Notes under the pieces: model-generated | Database searches by the model: none | What the model was told of the DNA's origin: nothing | Seen by the model: the letters and a program-made list of their open reading frames with translations, nothing else | NCBI RefSeq assembly: GCF_001688725.2 | Contig: NZ_CP015401.2 | Span: 4,100,001 to 4,164,000, forward strand | Direction: 5' to 3' | Source of the DNA: Bacteroides caecimuris | GTDB taxonomy: Bacteria > Bacteroidota > Bacteroidia > Bacteroidales > Bacteroidaceae | Length of the DNA stretch: 64,000 nucleotides | In this document: positions 46,674 through 56,749 of the stretch, piece after piece | Numbering within the stretch: the first letter of the stretch is position 1 | Layout of the letters: each line of letters begins with the position of its first letter | Position numbers and translations under genes: made by a program

Positions 46674-48713
46674 ATGGAAAAGAAATTCAAAAGAACCACC
46701 GTCACATCGGCACTGCCGTATGCGAACGGTCCTGTCCATATCGGTCACTTGGCTGGTGTATACGTACCGGCAGATATTTATGTGCGTTATCTGCGTTTGA
46801 AAAAAGAAGATGTATTATTCATCGGAGGTTCGGACGAACACGGGGTGCCTATCACGATTCGCGCCAAGAAAGAAGGAATTACTCCGCAGGATGTAGTAGA
46901 CCGTTATCATTCGCTGATAAAAAAATCATTCGAAGAATTCGGTATCTCATTCGACGTGTATAGCCGCACCACTTCGCCGACGCATCACCAATTGGCTTCG
47001 GATTTCTTCAAAACATTGTACGATAAAGGCGAATTCATCGAGAAAACGTCTGAACAATATTACGACGAGGAAGCAAAAACATTCCTTGCCGACCGTTATA
47101 TCACCGGAGAATGTCCCCACTGCCATTCCGAAGGCGCTTACGGCGACCAATGCGAAAAGTGCGGAACCTCACTTTCTCCTACGGATCTTATCAACCCGAA
47201 AAGCGCCATCAGCGGCAGCAAACCGGTGATGAAAGAAACCAAACACTGGTATCTTCCTCTCGACAAGCACGAAGGATGGCTGCGCAAATGGATTCTGGAA
47301 GACCACAAAGAATGGCGTCCGAACGTGTACGGTCAGTGTAAGAGCTGGCTCGACATGGGACTGCAACCACGTGCCGTGAGCCGTGACCTCGACTGGGGTA
47401 TCCCCGTCCCCGTAGAAGGAGCAGAAGGAAAAGTGCTTTATGTATGGTTTGACGCACCTATCGGCTACATCTCCAACACCAAAGAACTGCTCCCCGACAG
47501 CTGGGAAACATGGTGGAAAGATCCTGAAACCCGCCTGATCCATTTCATCGGGAAAGACAACATCGTGTTCCACTGCATCGTATTCCCCGCCATGCTGAAA
47601 GCAGAAGGCAGCTATATCCTGCCGGAAAACGTGCCGAGCAACGAATTCCTCAACCTCGAAGGAGACAAAATCTCCACTTCCCGCAACTGGGCTGTATGGT
47701 TGCACGAATACCTGGCGGACTTCCCCGGCAAACAGGACGTACTCCGCTACGTACTGACCGCCAACGCACCGGAAACGAAAGACAACGACTTCACCTGGAA
47801 AGACTTCCAGGCACGCAATAACAACGAACTGGTAGCCGTATACGGTAACTTCGTGAACCGTGCAATGGTATTGACTCAGAAATACTTCGACGGGCGCGTA
47901 CCTGCACAAGGCGAATTGACCGACTACGACAAAGAAACGCTGAAAGAATTTGCAGACGTAAAAGCAGAAGTGGAAAAACTGCTCGACGTATTCAAATTCC
48001 GCGACGCACAGAAAGAAGCCATGAACCTGGCACGTATCGGCAACAAATACCTCGCCGACACCGAACCGTGGAAACTGGCAAAAACAGACATGGAGCGTGT
48101 AGGTACCATCCTCAACATCTCCCTGCAACTGGTTGCCAATCTTGCCATCGCCTTCGACCCGTTCTTGCCGTTCAGCTCGGAGAAACTCCGCAAAATGCTG
48201 AACATGGAAAGCTTCGAATGGTCGGAACTGGGACGTGACAACCTTCTGCCTGTAGGTCACCAGCTGAACAAACCGGAATTATTGTTCGAAAAGATTGAAG
48301 ATGCTACGATCGAAGCACAAGTACAAAAATTGCTCGATACAAAGAAAGCAAACGAAGAAGCCAACTACAAGGCTAATCCTATCCGTCCGAACATCGAATT
48401 CGAGGATTTCACGAAACTGGATATCCGTGTAGGTACCATTCTTGAATGTCAGAAAGTGCCGAAAGCGGATAAATTGCTGCAATTCAAGATTGACGACGGA
48501 CTGGAAACACGTACCATCGTATCGGGCATTGCCAAGCATTACCAACCGGAAGAGCTGGTAGGCAAACAGGTTTGCTTCATCGCCAACCTTGCTCCGCGCA
48601 AACTGAAAGGCATCGTCAGCGAAGGCATGATTCTAAGTGCCGAAAACAACGACGGTAGTCTGGCAGTCATCATGCCGGGACGTGAGGTGAAGCCGGGTAG
48701 CGAAGTAAAATAA
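46674..48713 (+). CDS. metG: Methionyl-tRNA synthetase
   Basis: 679 residues, class I aminoacyl-tRNA synthetase that charges tRNA-Met. HIGH motif at residues 22-25, zinc knuckle from Cys147 (CPHCHSEG...CEKCG), KMSKS-type loop in the form KISTS at 332-336, anticodon-binding helical domain about 400-550, and a C-terminal tRNA-binding OB fold from about 575 ([30 protein letters not shown]) typical of the dimeric bacterial form. It stands alone upstream of a surface-glycan cluster in the same direction; a MITE-like element separates the two. Confidence 0.98.
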   Translation: MEKKFKRTTVTSALPYANGPVHIGHLAGVYVPADIYVRYLRLKKEDVLFIGGSDEHGVPITIRAKKEGITPQDVVDRYHSLIKKSFEEFGISFDVYSRTTSPTHHQLASDFFKTLYDKGEFIEKTSEQYYDEEAKTFLADRYITGECPHCHSEGAYGDQCEKCGTSLSPTDLINPKSAISGSKPVMKETKHWYLPLDKHEGWLRKWILEDHKEWRPNVYGQCKSWLDMGLQPRAVSRDLDWGIPVPVEGAEGKVLYVWFDAPIGYISNTKELLPDSWETWWKDPETRLIHFIGKDNIVFHCIVFPAMLKAEGSYILPENVPSNEFLNLEGDKISTSRNWAVWLHEYLADFPGKQDVLRYVLTANAPETKDNDFTWKDFQARNNNELVAVYGNFVNRAMVLTQKYFDGRVPAQGELTDYDKETLKEFADVKAEVEKLLDVFKFRDAQKEAMNLARIGNKYLADTEPWKLAKTDMERVGTILNISLQLVANLAIAFDPFLPFSSEKLRKMLNMESFEWSELGRDNLLPVGHQLNKPELLFEKIEDATIEAQVQKLLDTKKANEEANYKANPIRPNIEFEDFTKLDIRVGTILECQKVPKADKLLQFKIDDGLETRTIVSGIAKHYQPEELVGKQVCFIANLAPRKLKGIVSEGMILSAENNDGSLAVIMPGREVKPGSEVK

Positions 48714-48732
48714 TAAAACTTAAATAGGGAAT

Positions 48733-48870
48733 GAGGCTGTCTACAAAGTCGGTTCTATCATCTACAATAAGATAGGAGGAATCTCGTTTATCCTACCACC
48801 CCGTCCTTCGGACACCCCTCCTTCCCGAAGGAGGGGAGTTAGAGTGACTGACGACTTTTTAGACAGCCTT
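48733..48870. mobile_element. MITE-like element (copy 1, complete)
   Basis: Terminal inverted repeats GAGGCTGTCTACAAAGTCGG (48733-48752) and ACGACTTTTTAGACAGCCTT (48851-48870) flank about 100 bp with no gene and a CTCCTTCCCGAAGGAGGGG hairpin. A related but right-truncated copy lies at 62327-62458. It fits a small non-autonomous element that spreads between Bacteroides genes. Confidence 0.65.
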
Positions 48871-48886
48871 ATTTTTTGCAAATAAC

Positions 48887-50341
48887 ATGAGCGAGAATCA
48901 GTCACTAAAAGAAAAAACAGCCAAAGGACTATTTTGGGGAGGATTCAGCAACGGCATACAGCAGTTGTTAAACCTGCTTTTCGGAATATTCCTCGCACGG
49001 TTGCTCACTCCGGCAGACTATGGAATGGTGGGAATGTTGGCTATCTTCTCCCTCATTGCCAGTTCGATACAGGAGAGCGGTTTCACAGCCGCCCTTGTCA
49101 ACAAGAAGGAGGTGACACACAATGATTACAATGCTGTCTTCTGGTTCAATGCCGCCATCAGCTTATCCTTGTATCTACTGTTATTCCTGTGCGCACCGCT
49201 CATTGCCGATTTTTACAAGACTCCCGAACTGATACCGCTGGCACGTTATTCCTTCATCGGATTCTTCATAGCCAGCCTGGGAATATCCCACAGCGCCTAT
49301 CTTCTGCGAAACCTGATGGTGAAACAGCGTGCCCTGTCTTCCGTCATCGGGCTTACCGTATCCGGAATCACCGGAGTCACTCTTGCCTACTTCGGTTTCT
49401 CTTATTGGGGTATTGCCACGCAAAGCATCGTTTATGTAGCCGTCAACACAGCCTGTTACTGGCATTTCACCCGTTGGCGACCGAGCTTGCAGTTCAGCTT
49501 CACCCCGATTAAGGAAATGTTCGGATTCAGCGGGAAGCTACTGGTTACTAATGTATTCAATCACATCAACAACAACCTGTTCTCTGTGATACTGGGCAAG
49601 TTCTACACCGAAAAGGAAGTAGGATATTACAACCAAGCCAATAAATGGTGCGGCATGGGACAGCTCTTTATATCCGGCATGATAAACGGAGTGGCGCAAC
49701 CGGTACTCACCAAAGTGTCGGACGACCTTGAACGGCAAAAACGGGTATTCCGCAAAATGCTGCGTTTCACCGCCTTCGTCTCGTTTCCTGCCATGCTCGG
49801 ACTGGGCATCGTATCAGAAGAGCTGATTACCATCACCATCACCGACAAATGGTATTCCAGCATATCCATCATGCAGATTCTGTGTATCAGCGGAGCCTTC
49901 ACTCCCATCGCATACCTCTATCAGCAACTCATCATCAGCAAAGGAAAATCCCGCATCTATATGTGGAACACCATAGCGCTCGGCATTATTCTACTGTCAG
50001 GCGTTCTGTTAGTCCACGCACACGGGATCTATGCCATGCTCGCCGTCTATGTATCCACCAATATACTGTGGCTACTGACGTGGCACTACTTCGTATGGCA
50101 GGAAATCGGACTAAAGCTGCGCCATGCGCTGATAGACATACTTCCATACGCTGTCATTGCCGCCACCGTCATGGTAATCACCTATTACTCCACCCGTTCC
50201 ATCGAGAATATTTATCTCCGCCTGGCAAGCAAGATAGTGCTCGCAGCAGCACTCTACGTAGCCGCCATGTGGGGCAGCCGTTCGGTCACCTTTAAAGAAA
50301 GCATCCAGTATTTCATCAAAAAGAAGCCACATGAACCCTAA
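48887..50341 (+). CDS. Polysaccharide flippase (Wzx/WzxC-like)
   Basis: 484 residues with about 12-14 membrane helices and a typical start (KGLFWGGFSNGIQQLLNLLFGIFLARLLTPADYGMVGM). This is the lipopolysaccharide/exopolysaccharide flippase family that moves lipid-linked glycan units across the inner membrane. It is the first gene of a same-direction cluster of glycosyltransferases, overlapping the next by 11 bp. Whether the product goes to lipid A-linked glycan, capsule or exopolysaccharide cannot be told; no polymerase is recognised in the cluster. Confidence 0.92.
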   Translation: MSENQSLKEKTAKGLFWGGFSNGIQQLLNLLFGIFLARLLTPADYGMVGMLAIFSLIASSIQESGFTAALVNKKEVTHNDYNAVFWFNAAISLSLYLLLFLCAPLIADFYKTPELIPLARYSFIGFFIASLGISHSAYLLRNLMVKQRALSSVIGLTVSGITGVTLAYFGFSYWGIATQSIVYVAVNTACYWHFTRWRPSLQFSFTPIKEMFGFSGKLLVTNVFNHINNNLFSVILGKFYTEKEVGYYNQANKWCGMGQLFISGMINGVAQPVLTKVSDDLERQKRVFRKMLRFTAFVSFPAMLGLGIVSEELITITITDKWYSSISIMQILCISGAFTPIAYLYQQLIISKGKSRIYMWNTIALGIILLSGVLLVHAHGIYAMLAVYVSTNILWLLTWHYFVWQEIGLKLRHALIDILPYAVIAATVMVITYYSTRSIENIYLRLASKIVLAAALYVAAMWGSRSVTFKESIQYFIKKKPHEP

Positions 50342-51383
50342 TGATCTTGCCACCAAATACCGCCTTCTGAACAGTTCTTTCAAAAAGACGATGATCTATC
50401 ACATAGGTATAGACGCCGGATTCTTTACCGAATATACCTATATGCTCCATGCAATGCTCTATTGCCTGCAACACAAAATACAGTTCAAGCTTTACTCCGA
50501 CGACGCCAACTTCGGATGGGAAAAAGGCTGGGAAGACTGTTTCGCACCTTTCTGCGAGCAAGTGCACGAACCGTTTCACCACACCTACAACACCCATCGC
50601 CTGCCTTCATGGCAAGCATTGATGCAAGACAAAAAACTATCTAAAACGAAGTTACTGAAATGGAAACTGAAAGTAACGTGCAAGAACATCATCGGAAAAA
50701 CCCTTGCTTTCTTCACATATGGCAAACCGGTGTTGCTCAACTTCCAGGTGACGTTCAACCCCAACCAGCACTTCCATATCCCCGAACTGGGAATAGACGG
50801 TGACTACCTCCACACCTTCCAAAAGCTGACGGAAATCACTTGGAAACTCAACGACACCACCGCACAGGAATGTCGCCAATTTGCCGCCACCCTGCAACTT
50901 CCGCCTCAATACGCCGGATGCCAGATACGCGGAGGAGACAAGATAACCGAAACCAACCTGCTGCCGCCGGAACACTACATACGCCTCATCAAAGAAAAAA
51001 CAGCCATCCGCGACGTCTTTGTACTGACCGACGACTACCGCCTCTTCGAGCAAGTGCAAACCCTTGCCCCGGACATACATTGGTACACCCTTTGCAGCCC
51101 CAACGAGCAAGGATACGTCAACAGCGCTTTCACGCAGACCGCCAAAGAGCTGAAACAGAAACAAATGGCACGTTTCCTCTGCTCGATACAGCTATTGATG
51201 GATGCTTCCGTCTTTATAGGAAGTATCACCACCGGTCCCAGCCTGTTCCTGTTGAAGAAGTTCTATCCGGAGATCCATCCGGCAGACTGTCTGCTCAAGG
51301 ATTTCCCACAGGCATCCGTCCTCCCCATTCCGAGACGCGGGCGAGTGGCGACCGAATTTATGCAAGGAAACTTAAAGTTATAG
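50331..51383 (+). CDS. Putative glycosyltransferase, fucosyltransferase-like
   Basis: 350 residues, not a standard GT2 or GT4. The segment YAGCQIRGGDKITE followed by a VFVLTDD block resembles the nucleotide-binding loop (H/Q-x-R-x-GDK) of the GT23/NodZ and related GDP-fucose transferases; SITTGPSLFLLKKF near the C-terminus fits the same fold. The donor and linkage are not shown by the sequence. It overlaps the flippase stop; a Met at residue 21 (50391) is another possible start. Confidence 0.6.
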   Translation: MNPNDLATKYRLLNSSFKKTMIYHIGIDAGFFTEYTYMLHAMLYCLQHKIQFKLYSDDANFGWEKGWEDCFAPFCEQVHEPFHHTYNTHRLPSWQALMQDKKLSKTKLLKWKLKVTCKNIIGKTLAFFTYGKPVLLNFQVTFNPNQHFHIPELGIDGDYLHTFQKLTEITWKLNDTTAQECRQFAATLQLPPQYAGCQIRGGDKITETNLLPPEHYIRLIKEKTAIRDVFVLTDDYRLFEQVQTLAPDIHWYTLCSPNEQGYVNSAFTQTAKELKQKQMARFLCSIQLLMDASVFIGSITTGPSLFLLKKFYPEIHPADCLLKDFPQASVLPIPRRGRVATEFMQGNLKL

Positions 51384-51438
51384 TAACTTAGCAATATAAT
51401 TACTACATTTGCAAGACAACGTGCATTAACCATTTCCG

Positions 51439-52302
51439 ATGAACAAGAAATATACAGCCGAAGAGCTTGATTTATTACATGCCGAACTTTACGACATATT
51501 GGGAGAAACCATCCGGGTGTGTCAGAAGCACGATATCCCCTATTTTGTGATAGGCGGCACAGCCATCGGCGCACTCTACGATCAGGGAATTCTCCCCTGG
51601 GATGACGATATAGACATCGGCATGACGCGGGAGAATTACAACAAATTCTTAAAAGTAGCCCCCGGGGAACTGGGTCCCTCCTACTTCCTTTCATGGATAG
51701 AGACAGACCCTCACACCCCCTATTACTACGCGAAGGTTAAGAAAAACAACACCCTCTTTGTAGAAGAAATGTTCAAGAACGTCCCGATGCATCCGGGCAT
51801 CTTTGTAGATATCTTCCCGTTCGACAGGATTCCCGACAACAAACTGCTGCGGCAAATGCAATCCGGCATACTCGGCTTCCTCAAATGCTGCCTGATGGGA
51901 AAAGAGATATGGATGTGGAAACACTTCGGCAAGTGCGAAATAGAGAACCCTACCAACCGGGGAGCCTTCTCCTGTCTCCTGAACAGAATAGTCGACTTTC
52001 TTTTCTCTAAAAAAGCAATTTACCGGATGCTGGTATCCGTGCAAAGCTGTTTCAACTCGCGAAACACCCGCTACTACAACAACGTCATGGCAACCGCCGA
52101 CCACGTGACCGTAGAGAGCCTCCGCCACCTGCAACCGGTGAAGTTCGGTCCCCTCACCGTGACCGCTCCCGATGATCTGGAAGGGTTCCTGCGATACAAC
52201 TACCCGACCTTGCATCGATTTACCAAGGAGGAACAGGAGAAAGTGAACAACCACTATCCTGCCGCCCTGTCATTCAGTACAACCCCAAAACAAGAACGAT
52301 GA
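51439..52302 (+). CDS. LicD-family phosphotransferase
   Basis: 287 residues. The LicD/nucleotidyltransferase-fold signature is clear near residues 35-60: FVIGGTAIGALYDQGILPWD followed by DDIDIGM, the metal-binding acidic cluster. LicD proteins add phosphocholine or related phospho-groups (phosphoethanolamine, or a phospho-sugar) to glycans. This gives the cluster's product a probable phospho-decoration. The stop overlaps the next start (ATGA), and it lies 55 bp after the preceding gene. Confidence 0.9.
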   Translation: MNKKYTAEELDLLHAELYDILGETIRVCQKHDIPYFVIGGTAIGALYDQGILPWDDDIDIGMTRENYNKFLKVAPGELGPSYFLSWIETDPHTPYYYAKVKKNNTLFVEEMFKNVPMHPGIFVDIFPFDRIPDNKLLRQMQSGILGFLKCCLMGKEIWMWKHFGKCEIENPTNRGAFSCLLNRIVDFLFSKKAIYRMLVSVQSCFNSRNTRYYNNVMATADHVTVESLRHLQPVKFGPLTVTAPDDLEGFLRYNYPTLHRFTKEEQEKVNNHYPAALSFSTTPKQER

Positions 52303-53321
52303 ATATGAAATCCGCTTTAGTAGACGTCCCGGTACTTATCCTGTTCTTCAACCGCCCGCAACAGTTGTCGCAAGTGTTCGAGCAAGTGAAGAAAGCACGT
52401 CCGTCCCGGCTCTTCCTCTATCAGGACGGAGCACGAAACGAACGCGATTTGCCCGGAATAGAAGCCTGCCGTGAAATCGTATCACAGATAGACTGGGAAT
52501 GCGAAGTAGAACGCCTTTATCAGGAAAAGAACTTCGGCTGCGACCCTTCAGAATACATTTCGCAGAAATGGGCCTTCTCCAAAGTCGACAAGTGCATCGT
52601 ATTGGAAGACGACGATGTGCCCTCCGTCTCCTTTTTCCAATTCTGCAAGGAGATGCTGGATAAATACGAACACGACACCCGCATCAGCATGATTGCCGGA
52701 TTCAACCCCGAAGAAATCACCCAGGATATGCCATCCGACTATTTCTTCGCAACCACCTTTTCCATCTGGGGATGGGCGAGCTGGAAACGGGTAGTCGACC
52801 AATGGGACGAGTTTTACAGTTTCCTGGACGACTCCTTCAACATGCAACAACTAAAGCAGCTCATCAAGGAGCGCAAATACCGGAGCGACTTTATCTATAT
52901 GTGCCAGCGTCACCGGGAACAACAGAAAGCCTTTTATGAAACCATCTTCCACGCCTCTATCCTGTTCAACTCCGGACTAAGCATCGTGCCTACCCGCAAC
53001 ATGATAAACAACCTCGGAGCAACGGCAGATTCCACCCATTTCGCCGGCTCGGTCCACACCCTGCCCAAGGGCTATCGCCGCATCTTCACCATGAAGCGTT
53101 ACGAGGTGGACTTTCCGCTGCGGCATCCCCGCTACGTCATTGAAAACGTAGCCTACAAAGAGAAGGTTTACCGCATCATGGGCTGGGACCATCCATGGAT
53201 CAAGATAGGGCGTTCGTTCGAAGAACTGTTCCTCAACCTGAAATACGGTAATTTCTCCATCATTATGAAAGCTGTCAAAAACCGAATAAACAAATGGCTG
53301 AAAAGAAACAAGCACCACTAA
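52299..53321 (+). CDS. GT-A fold glycosyltransferase
   Basis: 340 residues. It begins VDVPVLILFFNRPQQL and has a metal-binding EDDDVPS motif and a later WGWASWKR segment; this is the GT2-like group seen in Bacteroides surface-glycan loci, related to GNT-I-type enzymes. The donor sugar cannot be told. Translation is coupled to licD by an ATGA overlap, and the next gene starts 28 bp before its stop. Confidence 0.8.
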   Translation: MNMKSALVDVPVLILFFNRPQQLSQVFEQVKKARPSRLFLYQDGARNERDLPGIEACREIVSQIDWECEVERLYQEKNFGCDPSEYISQKWAFSKVDKCIVLEDDDVPSVSFFQFCKEMLDKYEHDTRISMIAGFNPEEITQDMPSDYFFATTFSIWGWASWKRVVDQWDEFYSFLDDSFNMQQLKQLIKERKYRSDFIYMCQRHREQQKAFYETIFHASILFNSGLSIVPTRNMINNLGATADSTHFAGSVHTLPKGYRRIFTMKRYEVDFPLRHPRYVIENVAYKEKVYRIMGWDHPWIKIGRSFEELFLNLKYGNFSIIMKAVKNRINKWLKRNKHH

Positions 53322-54412
53322 ATAAGTTGCTTACTATTTATTTTTACCATACCCGCCTCACACGGGAAAGTTACGAGGAATGGAAAGAATATAAATTCCC
53401 CGGGCATATTTTATACGGACTTCCTCTGCTGGAAAATTACGGAATACATTCCGTAATGCACAAATGCAAATATTTCTCCAGTCGCCTGAAGCTCATGTTT
53501 TACGCCACCAAAGAGATTCTCTTCTGCAAGGAAAAATACGACATGATCTATGCCACCTCTTTCCGGGGGATAGAACCTGTCATCTTCCTCCGTGCGCTGG
53601 GGCTGTACCGCAAACCTATTGTCATCTGGCATCACACAGCAGTCGTCACCAATCCCAAACCGTGGCGCGAACAAATCTCCCGCCTTTTCTACAAAGGCAT
53701 CGATCAAATGTTCCTGTTCAGCCGGAAACTGATTCAGGACTCGCAGAAAACCCGGAAAGCTCCATCCCACAAACTGAAACTGATACATTGGGGACCCGAT
53801 CTTCCTTTCTACGACCATCTGTTGGCAGAAATGCCCGACCGGAAGCCCGAAGGATTTATCTCCACCGGCAAAGAGAACCGGGACGTGGACACCTTACTCC
53901 AAGCATTCGCGGCAACCAACGAGGAATTGGATCTGTACATTGCTGTCTCATGCGGCAACATCAACTATAAAAAGATACTCGACCGCTATTCAGTGCCCGA
54001 CTCCATCCGTATCCACTATACCGACGGAGTGATTCCCTACGAACTGGGAAAACTGGTAGCCCGCAAAAGCTGCATCGTCATCTGCTGCCTGGACTTCCCC
54101 TACACCGTAGGACTGACCACTCTTGTAGAAGCATTTGCCCTCGGCATCCCCGTCATCTGCTCACGCAACCCCAACTTCGAAATCGACATCGACAAGGAAG
54201 AAATTGGCATCACCGTAGAATATAACGATGTACAAGGCTGGATAGACGCTATCCGCTACATCGCCAGCCATCCCGAAGAGGCACGACGCATGGGAAAGAA
54301 TGCACGCAAACTGGCAGAAAAACGCTTCAACCTCGAGATCTTTTCGCGCGAAATAGCAGAAAGCTTGTTGGAAATATCAAACATTTCCTCTAAAAACCGT
54401 ACATTTGCATAA
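53294..54412 (+). CDS. GT4-type glycosyltransferase (1)
   Basis: 372 residues with a GT-B fold. The second half has the usual donor-binding sequence: GLTTLVEAFALGIPVICSRN then a helix with RRMGKNARKLAEKRFNLE. The start codon lies in the end of the preceding gene. The N-terminal acceptor domain (YDMIYATSFRGIEPVIF) is not specific enough to name a substrate. Confidence 0.85.
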   Translation: MAEKKQAPLNKLLTIYFYHTRLTRESYEEWKEYKFPGHILYGLPLLENYGIHSVMHKCKYFSSRLKLMFYATKEILFCKEKYDMIYATSFRGIEPVIFLRALGLYRKPIVIWHHTAVVTNPKPWREQISRLFYKGIDQMFLFSRKLIQDSQKTRKAPSHKLKLIHWGPDLPFYDHLLAEMPDRKPEGFISTGKENRDVDTLLQAFAATNEELDLYIAVSCGNINYKKILDRYSVPDSIRIHYTDGVIPYELGKLVARKSCIVICCLDFPYTVGLTTLVEAFALGIPVICSRNPNFEIDIDKEEIGITVEYNDVQGWIDAIRYIASHPEEARRMGKNARKLAEKRFNLEIFSREIAESLLEISNISSKNRTFA

Positions 54413-54422
54413 ACTTTTGCCC

Positions 54423-55688
54423 ATGAGAGTCCTGATAATAAATACATCTGAACGAATAGGAGGAGCAGCCATTGCAGCAAGCCGGTTGATGGAGTCACTG
54501 AAAAACAATGGTATCAAAGCCAAAATGCTGGTGCGCGACAAGCAGACCGACCAAATTAGCGTGGTCCGTTTAAAAAGCAACTGGTTGCAAGTATGGAAGT
54601 TCATGTGGGAACGGATCGTTATCTGGAGTGCCAATCGTTTCCGCCGATACCATCTGTTCGACGTTGACATCGCCAACACAGGTACAGCCATCACCTCACT
54701 CCCGGAATTCCGCCAAGCCGACGTGATCCATCTGCATTGGGTCAACCAGGGAATGCTCTCGCTGAAAGATATACGGAAAATACTCACCTCCGGCAAACCT
54801 GTGGTATGGACCATGCACGATATGTGGCCATGTACCGGTATCTGCCACTACGCACGGGAATGCAAGAACTATCAGCAGGAGTGTCACGACTGCCCTTACA
54901 TCTACAAAGGCGGCAGTCGGAAAGATTTATCTTACCGCACTTTCCGTAAGAAACAAAAGTTATACAGCTACGCTCCCATCCATTTCGTCACGTGCAGTCA
55001 CTGGCTGAAGGAGCAAGCACAAACCAGCGCATTGTTTGAAGGAAAAAGCGTCACCAATATTCCGAACGCTATTAATACCAACCTGTTCAAACCCATGAAC
55101 AAAAAAGAAGCACGTGCCAAGTTCATGTTGCCGGAGGGTAAGAAACTGGTTTTGTTCGGCTCGCTAAAGATCACCGACAAACGGAAAGGAGTCGACTATC
55201 TCATTGAAGCCTGCAAACTGCTGGCAGAAAAGCATCCGGAATGGAAAGAGTCACTGGGGGTAGTCGTATTCGGCAACCAGTCGCAGCAATTGCAGGAGCA
55301 GCTTCCTTTCCATGTCTACCCGCTCCCTTATATCAAGAATGAGCATGAGATAGTAAATATCTACAATGCCGTAGACCTCTTCGCCATCCCGTCCCTGGAA
55401 GAAAATCTTCCTAACATGATTATGGAAGCAATGGCGTGCGGAGTACCCTGTGTCGGCTTTAACGTAGGAGGTATCCCCGAAATGATCGACCACCTGCACA
55501 ACGGTTACGTGGCACAATACAAATCTTCGGAAGATTTTGCCAACGGCATCCATTGGATATTGACGGAACCGGAATACGATGAACTCTCCGCACAAGCTTG
55601 CCGCAAGGTCTTGGGCAATTATTCGGAGAGCATCATCGCAAAGAAATATACAGATGTCTACAATAAAATAACGGGGAAATATGCATAG
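54423..55688 (+). CDS. GT4-type glycosyltransferase (2)
   Basis: 421 residues from the ATG at 54423, preferred because it starts the Rossmann strand directly (MRVLIINTSERIGGAAIAA); the frame extends six codons to a TTG. The GT-B fold is shown by VDYLIEACKLLAEKHPEW and FAIPSLEENLPNMIMEAMACGVPCVGF. It contains a Cys-rich insertion (ECKNYQQECHDCPY) that recurs in one group of Bacteroides GT4 enzymes and may bind a metal. The next gene overlaps by 8 bp. Confidence 0.88.
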   Translation: MRVLIINTSERIGGAAIAASRLMESLKNNGIKAKMLVRDKQTDQISVVRLKSNWLQVWKFMWERIVIWSANRFRRYHLFDVDIANTGTAITSLPEFRQADVIHLHWVNQGMLSLKDIRKILTSGKPVVWTMHDMWPCTGICHYARECKNYQQECHDCPYIYKGGSRKDLSYRTFRKKQKLYSYAPIHFVTCSHWLKEQAQTSALFEGKSVTNIPNAINTNLFKPMNKKEARAKFMLPEGKKLVLFGSLKITDKRKGVDYLIEACKLLAEKHPEWKESLGVVVFGNQSQQLQEQLPFHVYPLPYIKNEHEIVNIYNAVDLFAIPSLEENLPNMIMEAMACGVPCVGFNVGGIPEMIDHLHNGYVAQYKSSEDFANGIHWILTEPEYDELSAQACRKVLGNYSESIIAKKYTDVYNKITGKYA

Positions 55689-56430
55689 TGTCCATCCTAC
55701 TCCCAAGTTCTCTATCATTACGGTGACGTACAATGCTGAAAAGGTATTGGAAGACACGATTCAGAGTGTCATTTCACAGACCTATCATCATATAGAATAC
55801 ATCATCGTAGATGGAGCTTCCAAGGATGGAACCCTCTCTATTATCAACCGCTACCGCCCGCACATACACACCGTTGTCAGCGAACCGGACAAAGGGCTGT
55901 ATGACGCCATGAATAAGGGCATCGCCCTTGCCAGCGGCGATTATCTCTGTTTCCTGAACGCGGGCGACTGTTTTCACGAAGACGACACACTGCAACAAAT
56001 GGTGCATACCATCAACGGCAATGAACTGCCCGATGTGCTGTATGGAGAAACTGCTATCGTAGACCAGGACAGGCACTTCCTGCGGATGCGCAGATTGTCC
56101 GCCCCCGAAACGCTCACCTGGAAAAGTTTCAAACAGGGTATGTTAGTCTGCCATCAGGCATTCTTTCCTCGTCATACGCTGGTGGAGCCTTACAACCTGA
56201 AATATCGTTTTTCAGCCGATTTCGACTGGTGCATCCGTCTTATGAAGAAAGCGCGCACCTTACACAATACCCATCTGACGATTATCGATTATCTGGATGA
56301 AGGAATGACTACCCGCAATCAGAAAGCCTCCCTGAAAGAGAGATTTCGCATCATGGCAAAGCACTACGGATTGATTGGCACCGTAGCACATCATATATGG
56401 TTTGTGATCCGTGCGGTGATTCACCGGTAA
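55681..56430 (+). CDS. GT2 glycosyltransferase
   Basis: 249 residues, classic GT-A: FSIITVTYNAEKVLEDTI at the start, YIIVDGASKDGTL, EPDKGLYDAMNKGIALA and a CFLNAGD motif in place of the usual DxD. The donor sugar is unknown. It is the last intact gene of the cluster; a methyltransferase fragment follows directly. Confidence 0.9.
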   Translation: MHSVHPTPKFSIITVTYNAEKVLEDTIQSVISQTYHHIEYIIVDGASKDGTLSIINRYRPHIHTVVSEPDKGLYDAMNKGIALASGDYLCFLNAGDCFHEDDTLQQMVHTINGNELPDVLYGETAIVDQDRHFLRMRRLSAPETLTWKSFKQGMLVCHQAFFPRHTLVEPYNLKYRFSADFDWCIRLMKKARTLHNTHLTIIDYLDEGMTTRNQKASLKERFRIMAKHYGLIGTVAHHIWFVIRAVIHR

Positions 56431-56723
56431 AGCTGGTTCTCTTTAAAATGTTGCAGGCAACGCAAGCAACTGGTACATCAGCGTACGTGCCACAAATGGA
56501 AAAAGCCGGATATATCCCGACAGCCCATTTCATCTTACCGGAAAATTGCTGGACCGAGCATTTCTATGCTCCCCAATTCCCGGTTCAGGAAGCCTTTCTG
56601 AAAGAATATGCAGGAAATAAAGCTGCCGCAGACTTCATCGCCGGTCAACGGCATGAAGAGAGCCTATATAATAAGTATAAGGAATACTACGGCTATGTAT
56701 TCTATATAGGACAAAAAAGATAA
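56431..56723 (+). pseudogene. C-terminal fragment of a class I SAM methyltransferase
   Basis: The frame reads PQMEKAGYIPTAHFILPENC, then HFYAPQFPVQEAFL and KYKEYYGYVFYIGQK, which is the C-terminal end of a small Bacteroides SAM-dependent methyltransferase of about 250 residues. The SAM-binding part is absent: the similarity begins about 60 bp after the GT2 stop. No start codon of its own is credible. A deletion has fused the glycan cluster to the tail of an unrelated gene. Confidence 0.7.
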
Positions 56724-56749
56724 TTGACTATCTGCCGGAGAAGAAAGTC

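Noticed and set aside
47169..48260. Minus-strand ORF of 363 codons opposite metG
   Set aside because: It is a shadow of the strongly biased metG codons; it is rich in Phe, Val and Cys, has no domain, promoter or neighbours, and metG is certain.
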